Below are positions 38,471 through 46,571 of a stretch of DNA of 64,000 nucleotides, in pieces. Source of the DNA: Flavobacterium ichthyis (GTDB lineage Bacteria; Bacteroidota; Bacteroidia; Flavobacteriales; Flavobacteriaceae). Within the stretch, counting starts at the first letter, position 1. Each line of letters begins with the position of its first letter. Location of the stretch: positions 124,001 through 188,000 of the forward strand of contig NZ_JAABLM010000002.1 in the NCBI RefSeq assembly GCF_009915155.1. The letters are read 5' to 3'. The position numbers and the translations under genes were made by a program. Under the pieces are notes generated by a model. That model saw only the letters and a program-made list of their open reading frames with translations, did not search any database and had not been told where the DNA came from.

Positions 38471-38686
38471 GCCATTTCCTGCGGAAATGACTCAGATCGT
38501 TCACATGTGGCAAGACACTTTTCGGTTTGCAAAAACTTTTTCGGAATCAGGAAACGACCGCATAACAGGCGTTTGGCAAGATTGCGAATTTTGCAGTAAA
38601 TTCACGTTTACATTTCGCAAGAAATTTTATCTTTGATGGAAAATAATCGGTTCCGAAGCTCGCAACCTCGCCAAGCTGCAAACCGT
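38465..38686 (+). other. Cassette 9: short cassette without an open frame
   Basis: Only about 105 bp separate the left edge from the start of site 9. No convincing open reading frame is seen in this stretch. It may be a remnant of a longer cassette, a regulatory or small RNA cassette, or filler. Its core pairing is weaker than in other cassettes (7 of 10). Confidence 0.7.
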
Positions 38687-38692
38687 TACCAG
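38570..38692 (+). repeat. attC-like site 9
   Basis: At 123 bp this is the shortest site of the array. TTGCGAA pairs imperfectly with CTCGCAA and GTTTGGC with GCCAAGC. Its central part is of the same type as sites 7 and 17. Confidence 0.8.
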
Positions 38693-38716
38693 CAAGCATA
38701 ACAGAAGACACCAACA

Positions 38717-39520
38717 ATGAAATTATCAGACTTGACAATTGAAAGTATAAAGGAATTTATTTCGGGCGACAATGGCTTGACTCCTGGACTTACTGGACCA
38801 AATATTTTAAAGTTATTTAATAAGGTTGGCTTCAAAGACGTATATAAGTGGGGGGACGGTGGAATGCCTAAAGGTTTAAGTCGAAATGCTTATGTTGTTG
38901 AAAAATTAGGTGAGATAAACGGAACGAAAGAAATGAAAAATCTTTTAGAAATAGTTTTTGATCCAAGACACTTTGCAATTGATACTAAGAAAAATATTGA
39001 AAAAGCAGTTGAAAAAATTAATCCGTTAATTCAACAAGACGGTTTTCGACTTGAAAATATTGATGGACGATATCGAGTTATTGGGGCGAACCTTCCAGAC
39101 GAAATTGAAGTTGAAATTCACTTTGAAGACATACAAAACCAAATAATCGAACAAATTAAAACTGCCAAATTTTCTATTTGGATTGCGGTTGCTTGGTTTA
39201 CAGACAAGACGTTATTTGACCTTTTAATTGCCAAAAAACAAGAAGGTCTTAATATTCAAATTATCGTAATTAATGACGACATAAACAAAAACTACGGTTT
39301 ACCTTACGAAGAACATTTTGAGACATACCGTGTAAATCCAACTGGAAAGTATCAAAACATAATGCATCATAAATTTTGTGTAATAGACCTTAAGACAATT
39401 ATTCACGGCTCTTACAACTGGACAAATAAAGCTCGCTGGAATAAAGAGACAATTTCTATTGACATAAGTAGGGAACTTGCCGAAAAATTTGCATCAGTAT
39501 TCATAACCTTAAAAACATAA
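38717..39520 (+). CDS. Cassette 10: phospholipase D-like protein with one HKD motif
   Basis: The 267-residue protein has a C-terminal PLD-like domain. EQIKTAKFSIWIAVAWFTDKTLFDLL opens it and the catalytic motif MHHKFCVIDLKTIIHGSYNWT has the H-x-K-x4-D pattern; one HKD per chain implies a dimer. The N-terminal 110 residues are not recognised (TPGLTGPNILKLFNKVGFKD may bind a partner). PLD-like nucleases are common defence effectors. The next gene starts 4 bp downstream. Confidence 0.85.
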   Translation: MKLSDLTIESIKEFISGDNGLTPGLTGPNILKLFNKVGFKDVYKWGDGGMPKGLSRNAYVVEKLGEINGTKEMKNLLEIVFDPRHFAIDTKKNIEKAVEKINPLIQQDGFRLENIDGRYRVIGANLPDEIEVEIHFEDIQNQIIEQIKTAKFSIWIAVAWFTDKTLFDLLIAKKQEGLNIQIIVINDDINKNYGLPYEEHFETYRVNPTGKYQNIMHHKFCVIDLKTIIHGSYNWTNKARWNKETISIDISRELAEKFASVFITLKT

Positions 39521-39523
39521 ATA

Positions 39524-39901
39524 ATGGACTTACAAAAGATTAAAGAAAAAGTAGATTCAATCTCTAAAAACAAAAGCATTCACGAACAGGAAATTTATTC
39601 AGCGATTGATTCGTTTTTAGAATCGAACTTTAATTATGAAGTTCCTTCTGATGAAGTTATTCCAATCTTAGAAGAAATCAAAAAGAAAATCCTTGTTAAA
39701 CTTTATCGAAGCGATAGACACAGAATTGGTGTGAATCGGGCAACTAAATACGACCAACTTTTTGATTTAGATGGTATCGAAATGAAATATTTAGACCGAG
39801 CATTTACAGAATTAGAATCTGATGGACAAGTTTCAAGTGTTATGTTTGAAATTTCGTTGACTGAAAAGGGAATAATGACCGTAAGAAATGCCAGCTGGTA
39901 A
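39524..39901 (+). CDS. Cassette 10: hypothetical protein paired with PLD-like gene
   Basis: The 125-residue protein is charged and helical, with a C-terminal winged-helix-like segment (MKYLDRAFTELESDGQVSSVMFEISLTEKGIMTVR). This could be a DNA-binding or regulatory domain. It is coupled to the PLD-like gene (4-bp gap) and its stop falls inside the inverse core of site 10. No family is recognised. Confidence 0.7.
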   Translation: MDLQKIKEKVDSISKNKSIHEQEIYSAIDSFLESNFNYEVPSDEVIPILEEIKKKILVKLYRSDRHRIGVNRATKYDQLFDLDGIEMKYLDRAFTELESDGQVSSVMFEISLTEKGIMTVRNASW

Positions 39902-40028
39902 CAGGCGTTTGGCTCAATGGCGGATGAAGTGGTTAATTGAACATTCTACCTCGCATCAACTTTTGTGGTGTATTGACAGTTTTCTGTTCCGAAATCCACC
40001 ACTGCGCCAAGCGCCAAAAACGTTGTAC
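39896..40028 (+). repeat. attC-like site 10
   Basis: This 133-bp site resembles site 8 in its central part. Inverse core GCTGGTAAC is exactly complementary to GTTACCAGC at the left edge of cassette 10, with four more paired bases beyond a 2-nt mismatch. Confidence 0.9.
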
Positions 40029-40091
40029 CTCATTGTAACCAAAAATCCGTATAAAACAATGGTATATCGTTACTAAAAAACTAAAACACTA

Positions 40092-40229
40092 ATGAGTGAA
40101 AATGAAAAATTCCAAGCAGTATTTACTTGGAACTTAAAAAAGCCGACATTTGAAGTTGGAGAGAACACAACACCAAAAGAAGAACTAAATTATGAAATGC
40201 CTAACTGTTCTCCACAAAAGACAGAATAG
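40092..40229 (+). CDS. Cassette 11: possible short open frame or gene fragment
   Basis: A 45-residue frame (MSENEKFQAVFTWNLKKPTFEVGENTTPKEELNYEMPNCSPQK...) starts 70 bp after the cassette edge and runs 29 bp into the 3' end of the minus-strand gene. It may be the truncated start of a longer protein. Evidence for expression is weak. Confidence 0.35.
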   Translation: MSENEKFQAVFTWNLKKPTFEVGENTTPKEELNYEMPNCSPQKTE

Positions 40230-40557
40230 ATTCAACGGAAGGTAATTGAACTTTATCTTCAGCTAAACCTAAATCATAACTATGTTTCTTAATAGAAAAT
40301 TGAATGAACTTTGCTAAAAAATCATTATCAAATTCTATATATGTAGTTTGTTCAAAATGTAAAATAATCTGTTCTTGTCTTTCATAACTATTATTAGTTT
40401 CATCAGTTAAAACAGATTGTACAGAGATTAAACTTCCGTTTGGATGTGGTTCACTTCCAAAATCATATTTAGATGTGTGTAATTGTTCTTTATTTGTAGC
40501 TTGACCTTGTGGAGAATCTGCTCTTGAAACTAAAGTAAAGTTTATATTTTCTAACAT
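40201..40557 (-). CDS. Cassette 11: hypothetical protein on the opposite strand
   Basis: The 118-residue product (start MLENINFTLVSRADSPQGQATNKEQLH) is soluble and acidic with no recognised family. It resembles in style small preprotein-translocase SecB-like chaperones or immunity proteins (NFTLVSRAD..., RQEQIILHFEQTTYIEF), but this is not firm. It is the only clear gene in the array pointing against the array direction, so it probably has its own promoter. A longer frame starting at 40665 would run into site 11. Confidence 0.65.
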   Translation of the reverse strand: MLENINFTLVSRADSPQGQATNKEQLHTSKYDFGSEPHPNGSLISVQSVLTDETNNSYERQEQIILHFEQTTYIEFDNDFLAKFIQFSIKKHSYDLGLAEDKVQLPSVESILSFVENS

Positions 40558-40631
40558 AATAAATAAGTTTTTGCCGAAAGTACTAAAATAAACTAAATTT
40601 GACAAGCGGAAGTATGAAAAAAACAACGAAG

Positions 40632-40767
40632 GTACAACAGTGGTTTTGCTCAATGGCGAAGCCAAGGATTTATCAGAAAAGTTTCGGCGAGAAACTAAAA
40701 AACAGTAAAAATTTATTAACGGTAGTGCTTAATCCTCGCCACTAAGCAAAGCCACAAAACGTTGTGC
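40632..40767 (+). repeat. attC-like site 11
   Basis: At 136 bp this is the longest site, with its own type of central part. TTTTGCTCA faces AAGCAAAG and GGCGA faces TCGCC. Inverse core AGGTACAAC is exactly complementary to GTTGTACCT at the left edge of cassette 11. Confidence 0.85.
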
Positions 40768-40806
40768 GACATTGCAAACGACGACCTGATTAAAATAGAA
40801 CATTTT

Positions 40807-41490
40807 ATGGAATATAATGATTTTAGAAAATTCACTTATGCAACTACTTTTGATTCTGCTTTCAAAAGAGCCGAAATTGCATTACAAAACAAAGACTTTG
40901 AAGGAGCTATTTTAGATTTCTCGCAAGCATTAGAATTTGAACCAAATTCTATAGAAGCGAATGTTCATAAAGCACTTTGTTTAATCGCTTTAAAAAGATA
41001 CACTTCAGCAATTCCAATAGCAGAAAAACTTATTAAGTTAGACCCAGATTCGTCTACTCATTATGCAACGTTAGCAACTTGCTATTTTGAAATGCAAAAA
41101 TATGTTGAAGCAGATAATTACTTTAGTAAAGCAATAGAAATTAAACCTGATGATTATCCTTTGTATGTTTACAGAGGAGAATCCAGATTTAAAGCAAAAA
41201 ATTATTCGGCGGCTTTTTTTGATTTCACAAAATGTATAGAAATGCAACCAACAATTTTAGGAGCGTATGATTTTCGTGGTAGAACAAGAGGAGTTTTGAA
41301 AGATTATAAAGGAGCAATCGCTGATTTTTTACATATTCTAAATCATAAACCAGATAGTGGTGAAATCCTTTTTCAATTAGGTGTTTCATATCTTCATGAC
41401 AATCAAATTGAACTTGGTGAGAAAGCTTTGAGAAAAGCCGAAAAATTGGGATTGCAAAAAGCCACAGACATTTTGAATAGCAAACATTAA
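40807..41490 (+). CDS. Cassette 12: tetratricopeptide repeat protein
   Basis: The start at ATG 40807 gives a 227-residue protein of about six TPR units (for example AEIALQNKDFEGAILDFSQALEFEPNSIEA and ADNYFSKAIEIKPDDYPLYVYRGESRFKAKNYSAA). No enzymatic domain or signal peptide is seen. TPR proteins mediate protein-protein contacts; a role cannot be given. It is the sole gene of its cassette. Confidence 0.85.
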   Translation: MEYNDFRKFTYATTFDSAFKRAEIALQNKDFEGAILDFSQALEFEPNSIEANVHKALCLIALKRYTSAIPIAEKLIKLDPDSSTHYATLATCYFEMQKYVEADNYFSKAIEIKPDDYPLYVYRGESRFKAKNYSAAFFDFTKCIEMQPTILGAYDFRGRTRGVLKDYKGAIADFLHILNHKPDSGEILFQLGVSYLHDNQIELGEKALRKAEKLGLQKATDILNSKH

Positions 41491-41499
41491 GCAACGATC

Positions 41500-41632
41500 G
41501 CACAACAGCGGTTATCAGCTATAGCTGGTTTTTCTTAAGTTGTTCTTCTTTTTTCACGCAAAACTATTATCTTAGCAGACAGTACGCAGTTCGTTGGCTT
41601 CGCTACAGACTGATAGCCGCGAAACGTTAGCC
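41500..41632 (+). repeat. attC-like site 12
   Basis: This 133-bp site has GCGGTTATCAG paired with CTGATAGCCGC, unlike the usual arm sequence but still complementary. Inverse core TCGCACAAC is exactly complementary to GTTGTGCGA at the left edge of cassette 12. Confidence 0.9.
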
Positions 41633-41666
41633 CTCATTATAAAGCAGACCGACACAGAATAAAATT

Positions 41667-43472
41667 ATGAGCAAAAAAAAGCCAATACAAACAGACGAGC
41701 AAAGTTTAGGTGATATTGGAGAGAGAACAGTTCAGCTTATACTAACAAAATATAAGTGGACTGCTGATATTATTAACAGTGATTTTGGAGAAGATATTGA
41801 TTGTAATGTCTTTATCAATAACACTAGGACAAATTATCATTTACGTTGTCAAGTAAAATCAACAACTAAGGACAGCGATTATGTGAAAAAATTAAATGAC
41901 GGTGATTATAGTGTTTCAATTAGTTCAGGTTTGTTGAAAGCTTGGTTATCAAGTTATTTCCCTGTATTCTTGATTATTTACGAAGAAGATTCTGATTTGT
42001 GTTATTGGACAAATCCTGTTAAACAAATTCTTGAAAATCCATCTAAGCTTGAAAGAGATAATCCTTCTATTAGAGTTTCGAAAGATAATTTGTTTAATAT
42101 GGAGTCTAGAGATAGTGTGTTAAGCGAAGTAAAACAATTTTATCATAAGATTCAGCGATTAGAGGAAGCAACCGTATCATGTAAGGTTACACCAGTACTG
42201 ATGCCCAATTATCGTGTTATACCATTTCATCATTTTTCACAATATATTTATGATGAGAGTAATTTAAAAGCTGAGATAGGAGGCGATTTCTTAGAATTGC
42301 TACCATCATGGATGACTATATTAAAAAGACTTGACCCATCAAATGCATTGCCATCTATTAAGTTTAGTTCAACCAAAACTGACTTAGATGATTTTCTGAC
42401 AATGTTAAAACAGAAATTAAAGAATTTTAATTATCCAACGAAAGAAAACGAGTGGATTTCATTTGTAGTAAGTCCAATTGAAATAGAATCAAATAATTCA
42501 TCATGGTTTAATCAACTTACATTTTGGACTTCATACTCTAAAATTGGAGAAAATTTAGTTAATGATGTTGAGTATAATTTTGAAGTCCCAACTGGTTTTC
42601 TTGGTCAAATAAGTCGGAGAGCTAGGAGCTGGGACTATTGCCATTATGTGAGTCCAAAGAAAGATTTTGCTATTCAATTTTTCAGTTGTAATGAAGTTAC
42701 TCCTTCACTTCAAAATATTGACAAGGTACATAGTCAAAACATTAAAGGACAATTAGTTTTTTGGGAGTGTAAGAAGGAAGAGTTAGAAAATGTTGCAAAA
42801 ATAATTTCAAACTATGAGTTAGTATTAAAGTTAATTGACGATAGTACAGAATTTTGTTTAATCGCCATTACGAACCCGATGTTTGAACCATTTATGGGTA
42901 TGTATAGTGTTGCAATGGATTGGGATAGCTTTGAAAATGGAGGTGTGAGAAATAAGTTGGAGAAGAACAAATTGGTTAATATTATTCCAGGGAATGAATA
43001 CAAAGGAAAAATTCCTGATTTTTTAGACGAGGTTTTGAATAAATTTGAAAATAGGAGTTATAAAAAGGCAATTGTAACTGAAATGGAATTTATAGCTGGA
43101 TTCCCTTTGATGCATGACGAAAGGGAAATTCATGTTTCTAGATTTCAAATGATTCAGCCAATGGAGGCTCAAAAAATTGAAGTAAAAACAAAAAATATTA
43201 AGACTGAAGTAAATAGAAAGAATTTCCAAATTGATTTCGGATTAAAGGATGATTCAATGTGGAATTTGCCAATTTATGAATTATTAATTTCGTGGTCTCC
43301 AAATTTACTTAAATCATCTAAGGATGATTTTCTTGAAATGGAAACAGAAATCTTGAAAATTATGGATGATATTATGCCAACAAAACAAGACGATGAAATT
43401 CAATTAAAAAATACATTTGAAATACTCCACATTGCTGGAGAAATCGGATTTGAAAAGAATAACGAGGGCTAA
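41667..43472 (+). CDS. Cassette 13: DUF4365 domain protein
   Basis: The 601-residue protein opens with a DUF4365 domain: IGERTVQLILTKYKWTADIINSDFGEDIDCNVFINN and RCQVKSTTKDSDYV, which supply the D...E-x-D and QVK residues of a PD-(D/E)XK-like nuclease fold. The remaining 430 residues form an unassigned region. DUF4365 occurs in defence-related proteins. It is the only gene of its cassette, and its stop codon lies within the inverse core of site 13. Confidence 0.85.
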   Translation: MSKKKPIQTDEQSLGDIGERTVQLILTKYKWTADIINSDFGEDIDCNVFINNTRTNYHLRCQVKSTTKDSDYVKKLNDGDYSVSISSGLLKAWLSSYFPVFLIIYEEDSDLCYWTNPVKQILENPSKLERDNPSIRVSKDNLFNMESRDSVLSEVKQFYHKIQRLEEATVSCKVTPVLMPNYRVIPFHHFSQYIYDESNLKAEIGGDFLELLPSWMTILKRLDPSNALPSIKFSSTKTDLDDFLTMLKQKLKNFNYPTKENEWISFVVSPIEIESNNSSWFNQLTFWTSYSKIGENLVNDVEYNFEVPTGFLGQISRRARSWDYCHYVSPKKDFAIQFFSCNEVTPSLQNIDKVHSQNIKGQLVFWECKKEELENVAKIISNYELVLKLIDDSTEFCLIAITNPMFEPFMGMYSVAMDWDSFENGGVRNKLEKNKLVNIIPGNEYKGKIPDFLDEVLNKFENRSYKKAIVTEMEFIAGFPLMHDEREIHVSRFQMIQPMEAQKIEVKTKNIKTEVNRKNFQIDFGLKDDSMWNLPIYELLISWSPNLLKSSKDDFLEMETEILKIMDDIMPTKQDDEIQLKNTFEILHIAGEIGFEKNNEG

Positions 43473-43598
43473 CAGGCGTTTGGCAAAAAAGCGGGTTCAG
43501 TGGTTAAATGAAGCTTTGTGCTTCGTATCAAACTCAGTGCTGGCAGACAGTTTAGTGCTTCGAAATCCGCTTCTTCGCCAAGCGCCAAAACGTTACCG
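43467..43598 (+). repeat. attC-like site 13
   Basis: This 132-bp site has GGCGTTTGGC paired with GCCAAGCGCC. Inverse core GAGGGCTAAC is exactly complementary to GTTAGCCCTC at the left edge of cassette 13. Confidence 0.92.
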
Positions 43599-43624
43599 GC
43601 AAGCTCACAAAAAATACCTTAAAA

Positions 43625-43906
43625 ATGTGTCAATTTAACTTTCTAATAATAGAAAATAATGCTGTCGAAAATGTAATCATAGAAGTTGGAAAAGCTTCTG
43701 ATTTTCGGTTTCAAAATGTATTGACAAAATTTTCAATTCCTAATCTAAATTCTTATGTAACTGATCTTGGAGAAGATAATTGCAATTGTGGTTCTGTAAT
43801 TGGTTGCAGTAAATGGAGAGAAGATGAAAAATTCAACATAGAAAAAGATACTCAAAAAACCGCATCGAGCAATTATTACTTAAGAAACAAGAGCAGTTTA
43901 ATTTGA
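43625..43906 (+). CDS. Cassette 14: hypothetical protein with Cys cluster
   Basis: The 93-residue product has DNCNCGSVIGCSKWRED, a Cys-rich stretch that might bind metal. Nothing else is recognised. Its TGA overlaps the TTG start of the next frame, so the two may be coupled or be halves of one former gene. Confidence 0.55.
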   Translation: MCQFNFLIIENNAVENVIIEVGKASDFRFQNVLTKFSIPNLNSYVTDLGEDNCNCGSVIGCSKWREDEKFNIEKDTQKTASSNYYLRNKSSLI

Positions 43907-44142
43907 AAAAAAATCAAACTAAAAACTCAGAACATAAAGAAGCTGAAAAATGGATTAAGTTTTTCAATGAGTTGAAAAAAGAAAAGTTTGCAAATAAAGT
44001 TGGATTAATTTTTCATCAATACAAAAGTCAAGTTTCAGAAGAACTTGTGAAAATAGAGGAAGATAATTTGGATGTAGAAAAAGTGAATTTAGAAACTTTG
44101 AAAAGTATGATGGAAAACAAATTATACTGGATAAAATTATAA
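43903..44142 (+). CDS. Cassette 14: small helical hypothetical protein
   Basis: The 79-residue frame starts at TTG and is Lys/Glu-rich and helical (HKEAEKWIKFFNELKKEKFANKVGLIFHQYKSQ). It follows the Cys-cluster frame with a 4-bp overlap. It could be the second half of the same ancestral gene. No function is apparent. Confidence 0.5.
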   Translation: MKKNQTKNSEHKEAEKWIKFFNELKKEKFANKVGLIFHQYKSQVSEELVKIEEDNLDVEKVNLETLKSMMENKLYWIKL

Positions 44143-44149
44143 AGCCAGC

Positions 44150-44282
44150 CGGTAACAGCGGTTTCGCGCTATTGCTAGTTTTTCTTGATTTGAACTTCTT
44201 TCTTCACGAAAATATTTTATCTTAGCAGAAAGTACTCAAGCCGCTGGCATCGCAACAGTCGCAAATCGGCAAACCGTTAGCG
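44150..44282 (+). repeat. attC-like site 14
   Basis: This 133-bp site has the same central type as site 12 (TATCTTAGCAG-like). Inverse core GCCGGTAAC is exactly complementary to GTTACCGGC at the left edge of cassette 14. Confidence 0.88.
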
Positions 44283-44292
44283 GGCATTGTAT

Positions 44293-44943
44293 ATGAGACG
44301 ACAGACAAATAAAATATTACTTTGGACAGGACTGATAACATTATTCATTGGTATCGGACTGAACATTTTAATGTTTGTATCACAAGCCTGGCCGACTTAT
44401 TTGTTTTTCATTTTATGCGGTATCGGACTAACACAAATCTTAATTGCAATAGGGTTTAAAAACATAAAGACTGGTTGGCAGATATTTTGGGGACTTTTAC
44501 CATTTCTTGTGCTTTACGGACTTATTGAAAAAGACAGTGCTTCCTATGACATTTTTCTAATTCCGGACAACTACAAAGGACAAGTAGTTATTGAATACGG
44601 AGTTCAAGACGGAGCAGAAAAAGAATTTGACGGAAAATGGAGAATTTACAGAATTCCAGACAACGGATACTTAAAGACAAAGTTTACAATCAAAGGCAAT
44701 TCTATAAGACTCTCAGGTTCCAAATACTTTTATGTGGACAAAGGCGGAAATAGAAAAGAAATTAAACACTATTGCGAACATTGCAAAGACAAAGACACAA
44801 CAAGCGTTCAAGTAATTTATGGTTCATTAGGAACAAGTAACGACAAAACATTTCAGGACTTCATTATTGATATTCCAAATAGTGAATACAAAAATAAAGA
44901 CTATTCAATACAAAAAACATTTGACCGACTTGACAACGAATAA
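44293..44943 (+). CDS. Cassette 15: membrane protein of unknown function
   Basis: The 216-residue protein starts only 17 bp after the cassette edge, at ATG 44293. It has three N-terminal membrane helices (ILLWTGLITLFIGIGLNILMFV, WPTYLFFILCGIGLTQILIAIGF, WQIFWGLLPFLVLYGLI). A beta-rich soluble domain follows (residues 95-205) with PDNYKGQVVIEYGVQDG and HYCEHCKDKD. No family is recognised; the PDNYKGxVxIxY motif recurs in Bacteroidota membrane proteins of unknown role. Confidence 0.75.
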   Translation: MRRQTNKILLWTGLITLFIGIGLNILMFVSQAWPTYLFFILCGIGLTQILIAIGFKNIKTGWQIFWGLLPFLVLYGLIEKDSASYDIFLIPDNYKGQVVIEYGVQDGAEKEFDGKWRIYRIPDNGYLKTKFTIKGNSIRLSGSKYFYVDKGGNRKEIKHYCEHCKDKDTTSVQVIYGSLGTSNDKTFQDFIIDIPNSEYKNKDYSIQKTFDRLDNE

Positions 44944-44955
44944 AGAACAACGACC

Positions 44956-45085
44956 CGCTAACATGGGTTTTGCGATAGTGGGGCGAAACTGCAAAGTTCA
45001 ACGGTTGTTCTTAGGTTCAACTTTTGTGAAAAATTGAAGATTTGTGCTTCGATTGCCCCACCATCGCAAAGCCGAAACGTTATAG
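44956..45085 (+). repeat. attC-like site 15
   Basis: This 130-bp site is nearly identical in its centre to site 5 (TGGGGC and GCCCCA arms). Inverse core CCCGCTAAC is exactly complementary to GTTAGCGGG at the left edge of cassette 15. Confidence 0.9.
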
Positions 45086-45105
45086 GCAACCTTAAGAAAA
45101 CGATA

Positions 45106-45606
45106 ATGAGATTGTTACCAAAACAAATATGGAAGGAAGAGTTTCAATACTATTCAGACAAATCTGTTGACGGATTGAAATCTGAAATTCAACAACTTTT
45201 TGACAAAACAAAAGGTTGGAATTTTTCAGTGAACTTGACAGGAGAGTTTATATCAGAGTATGAGTTTAAAATGACTCCAAAATGGCAATTCGCTATTATC
45301 AAAAGCTTTGAAAGAGAAGTGTCTTATCTTAATGGACAAATCTTTTCTGATGAATTTAAACGGACACGTGTAACCTTTACTGTTCGACCAAATTCAATTT
45401 TTTTAATTTTCTTCTTTGTGTTTCCATTGTTTGGATTGTTCACATTAACAACAGACAACATAAAAGGAGATATAAACGATGCTCGAATTGTGGGTGCCGT
45501 TTTCACCTTGACTGTGCCTGCATTAATGTTAGTATTTGGACACTTTGCAAAACAAGGAATTAAGAATCGGTTTGTAAAAACATTTGACTTAAGACCAGTT
45601 GTATAA
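45106..45606 (+). CDS. Cassette 16: membrane protein of unknown function
   Basis: The 166-residue protein (start MRLLPKQIWKEEFQYYSDKS) has a soluble N-terminal 95 residues followed by two membrane helices (SIFLIFFFVFPLFGLFTL and ARIVGAVFTLTVPALMLVFGHF). Upstream in-frame codons fall inside site 15, so the later ATG is preferred. No family is recognised. Confidence 0.72.
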   Translation: MRLLPKQIWKEEFQYYSDKSVDGLKSEIQQLFDKTKGWNFSVNLTGEFISEYEFKMTPKWQFAIIKSFEREVSYLNGQIFSDEFKRTRVTFTVRPNSIFLIFFFVFPLFGLFTLTTDNIKGDINDARIVGAVFTLTVPALMLVFGHFAKQGIKNRFVKTFDLRPVV

Positions 45607-45635
45607 ATTGGTAAAATGACCGACAGAAAGGCTGC

Positions 45636-45767
45636 CTATAACACGGGTTTTGCGTCAGGCGGGCTGACGTGCAATCTTGGAGCTTTGTGCTTCTAATGAA
45701 CTTTAGTAATAAAATGAAACTTTGTGCTCCGAAACCCGCCCGAACGCAAAGCCCGAAACCGTTACCA
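45636..45767 (+). repeat. attC-like site 16
   Basis: This 132-bp site has GGCGGG and CCCGCC arms. Inverse core TGCCTATAAC is exactly complementary to GTTATAGGCA at the left edge of cassette 16. Confidence 0.92.
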
Positions 45768-45803
45768 GCAATTTAACCGCAAATCATAGAAAATCAGCCG
45801 TAT

Positions 45804-46415
45804 ATGATGAATTTCAAAGAAATTGATGAAAGAATTAACCACTTTCAAGAAGAACTAGAATTTAGCGCAAGATTGCTAAAAAGTAGAGAGATTTCTAGTG
45901 AAATAAATGCTGAAATATCAGACAATAAAAAAATGCAAATTGAGTTTTTTTCTTTTGTAACCTCAAGTTATATTGATTTGCTTTGTACTTATAGAAATCT
46001 CAAAAGAGCGAAATCAGATTGGGAAAAATTTTACAACATAAAAATTGCTTATTTATTCATTTACGAAACAATTAATACCTATCATAAATATAAAGGAGAA
46101 GTTTATAAAACTGTTACAAAGGAAGAGAAAGAAATTTATAAAAACTTCTTTGATATGCTTAACAGAGAACTTGCAGAATTTAAAATCACATACGATTATG
46201 ATAATGTAATGGCGAAAGTTAGAAACAAATCATCAGCTCATTATGACAAAGACTTTTTAACTTATTATTCTAGTTATGAAATAATAGAAAATCCACAAAC
46301 AAAAGAAATTATTCGAGATTTTTTATATTTTATTAATCCATTACATTATTTCACTTTTGGATTATTAAAAGGAGAAGTTGATGAATTTTTATTTATAAAC
46401 AGTTGGATGATATAA
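45804..46415 (+). CDS. Cassette 17: HEPN-like all-helical protein, copy 2
   Basis: This is a near-identical second copy of the cassette 7 gene: 203 residues with only Tyr13 replaced by His. The R-x5-H motif RNKSSAH is unchanged. The whole cassette is 785 bp in both places, including leader and site. The two copies sit in different neighbourhoods (after cassettes 6 and 16), as expected for copying and reinsertion of a cassette. Confidence 0.75.
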   Translation: MMNFKEIDERINHFQEELEFSARLLKSREISSEINAEISDNKKMQIEFFSFVTSSYIDLLCTYRNLKRAKSDWEKFYNIKIAYLFIYETINTYHKYKGEVYKTVTKEEKEIYKNFFDMLNRELAEFKITYDYDNVMAKVRNKSSAHYDKDFLTYYSSYEIIENPQTKEIIRDFLYFINPLHYFTFGLLKGEVDEFLFINSWMI

Positions 46416-46420
46416 ACTGC

Positions 46421-46552
46421 TGGTAACAGCCGTTTGGCAAGATTGCGAATTTTGTTGTAAATTCACGTTTACGTTTCGCAAGAAATATTATCTTTAACGG
46501 AAAATATACGGTTATGAAATTCGCAACCTCGCCAAGCGGCAAAACGTTACCA
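46421..46552 (+). repeat. attC-like site 17
   Basis: This 132-bp site is a copy of site 7 with one internal base change that I can see (GGTTACGAA to GGTTATGAA). The terminal core differs because it belongs to the next cassette. Confidence 0.92.
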
Positions 46553-46571
46553 GCAATTATAAAAAAACACT

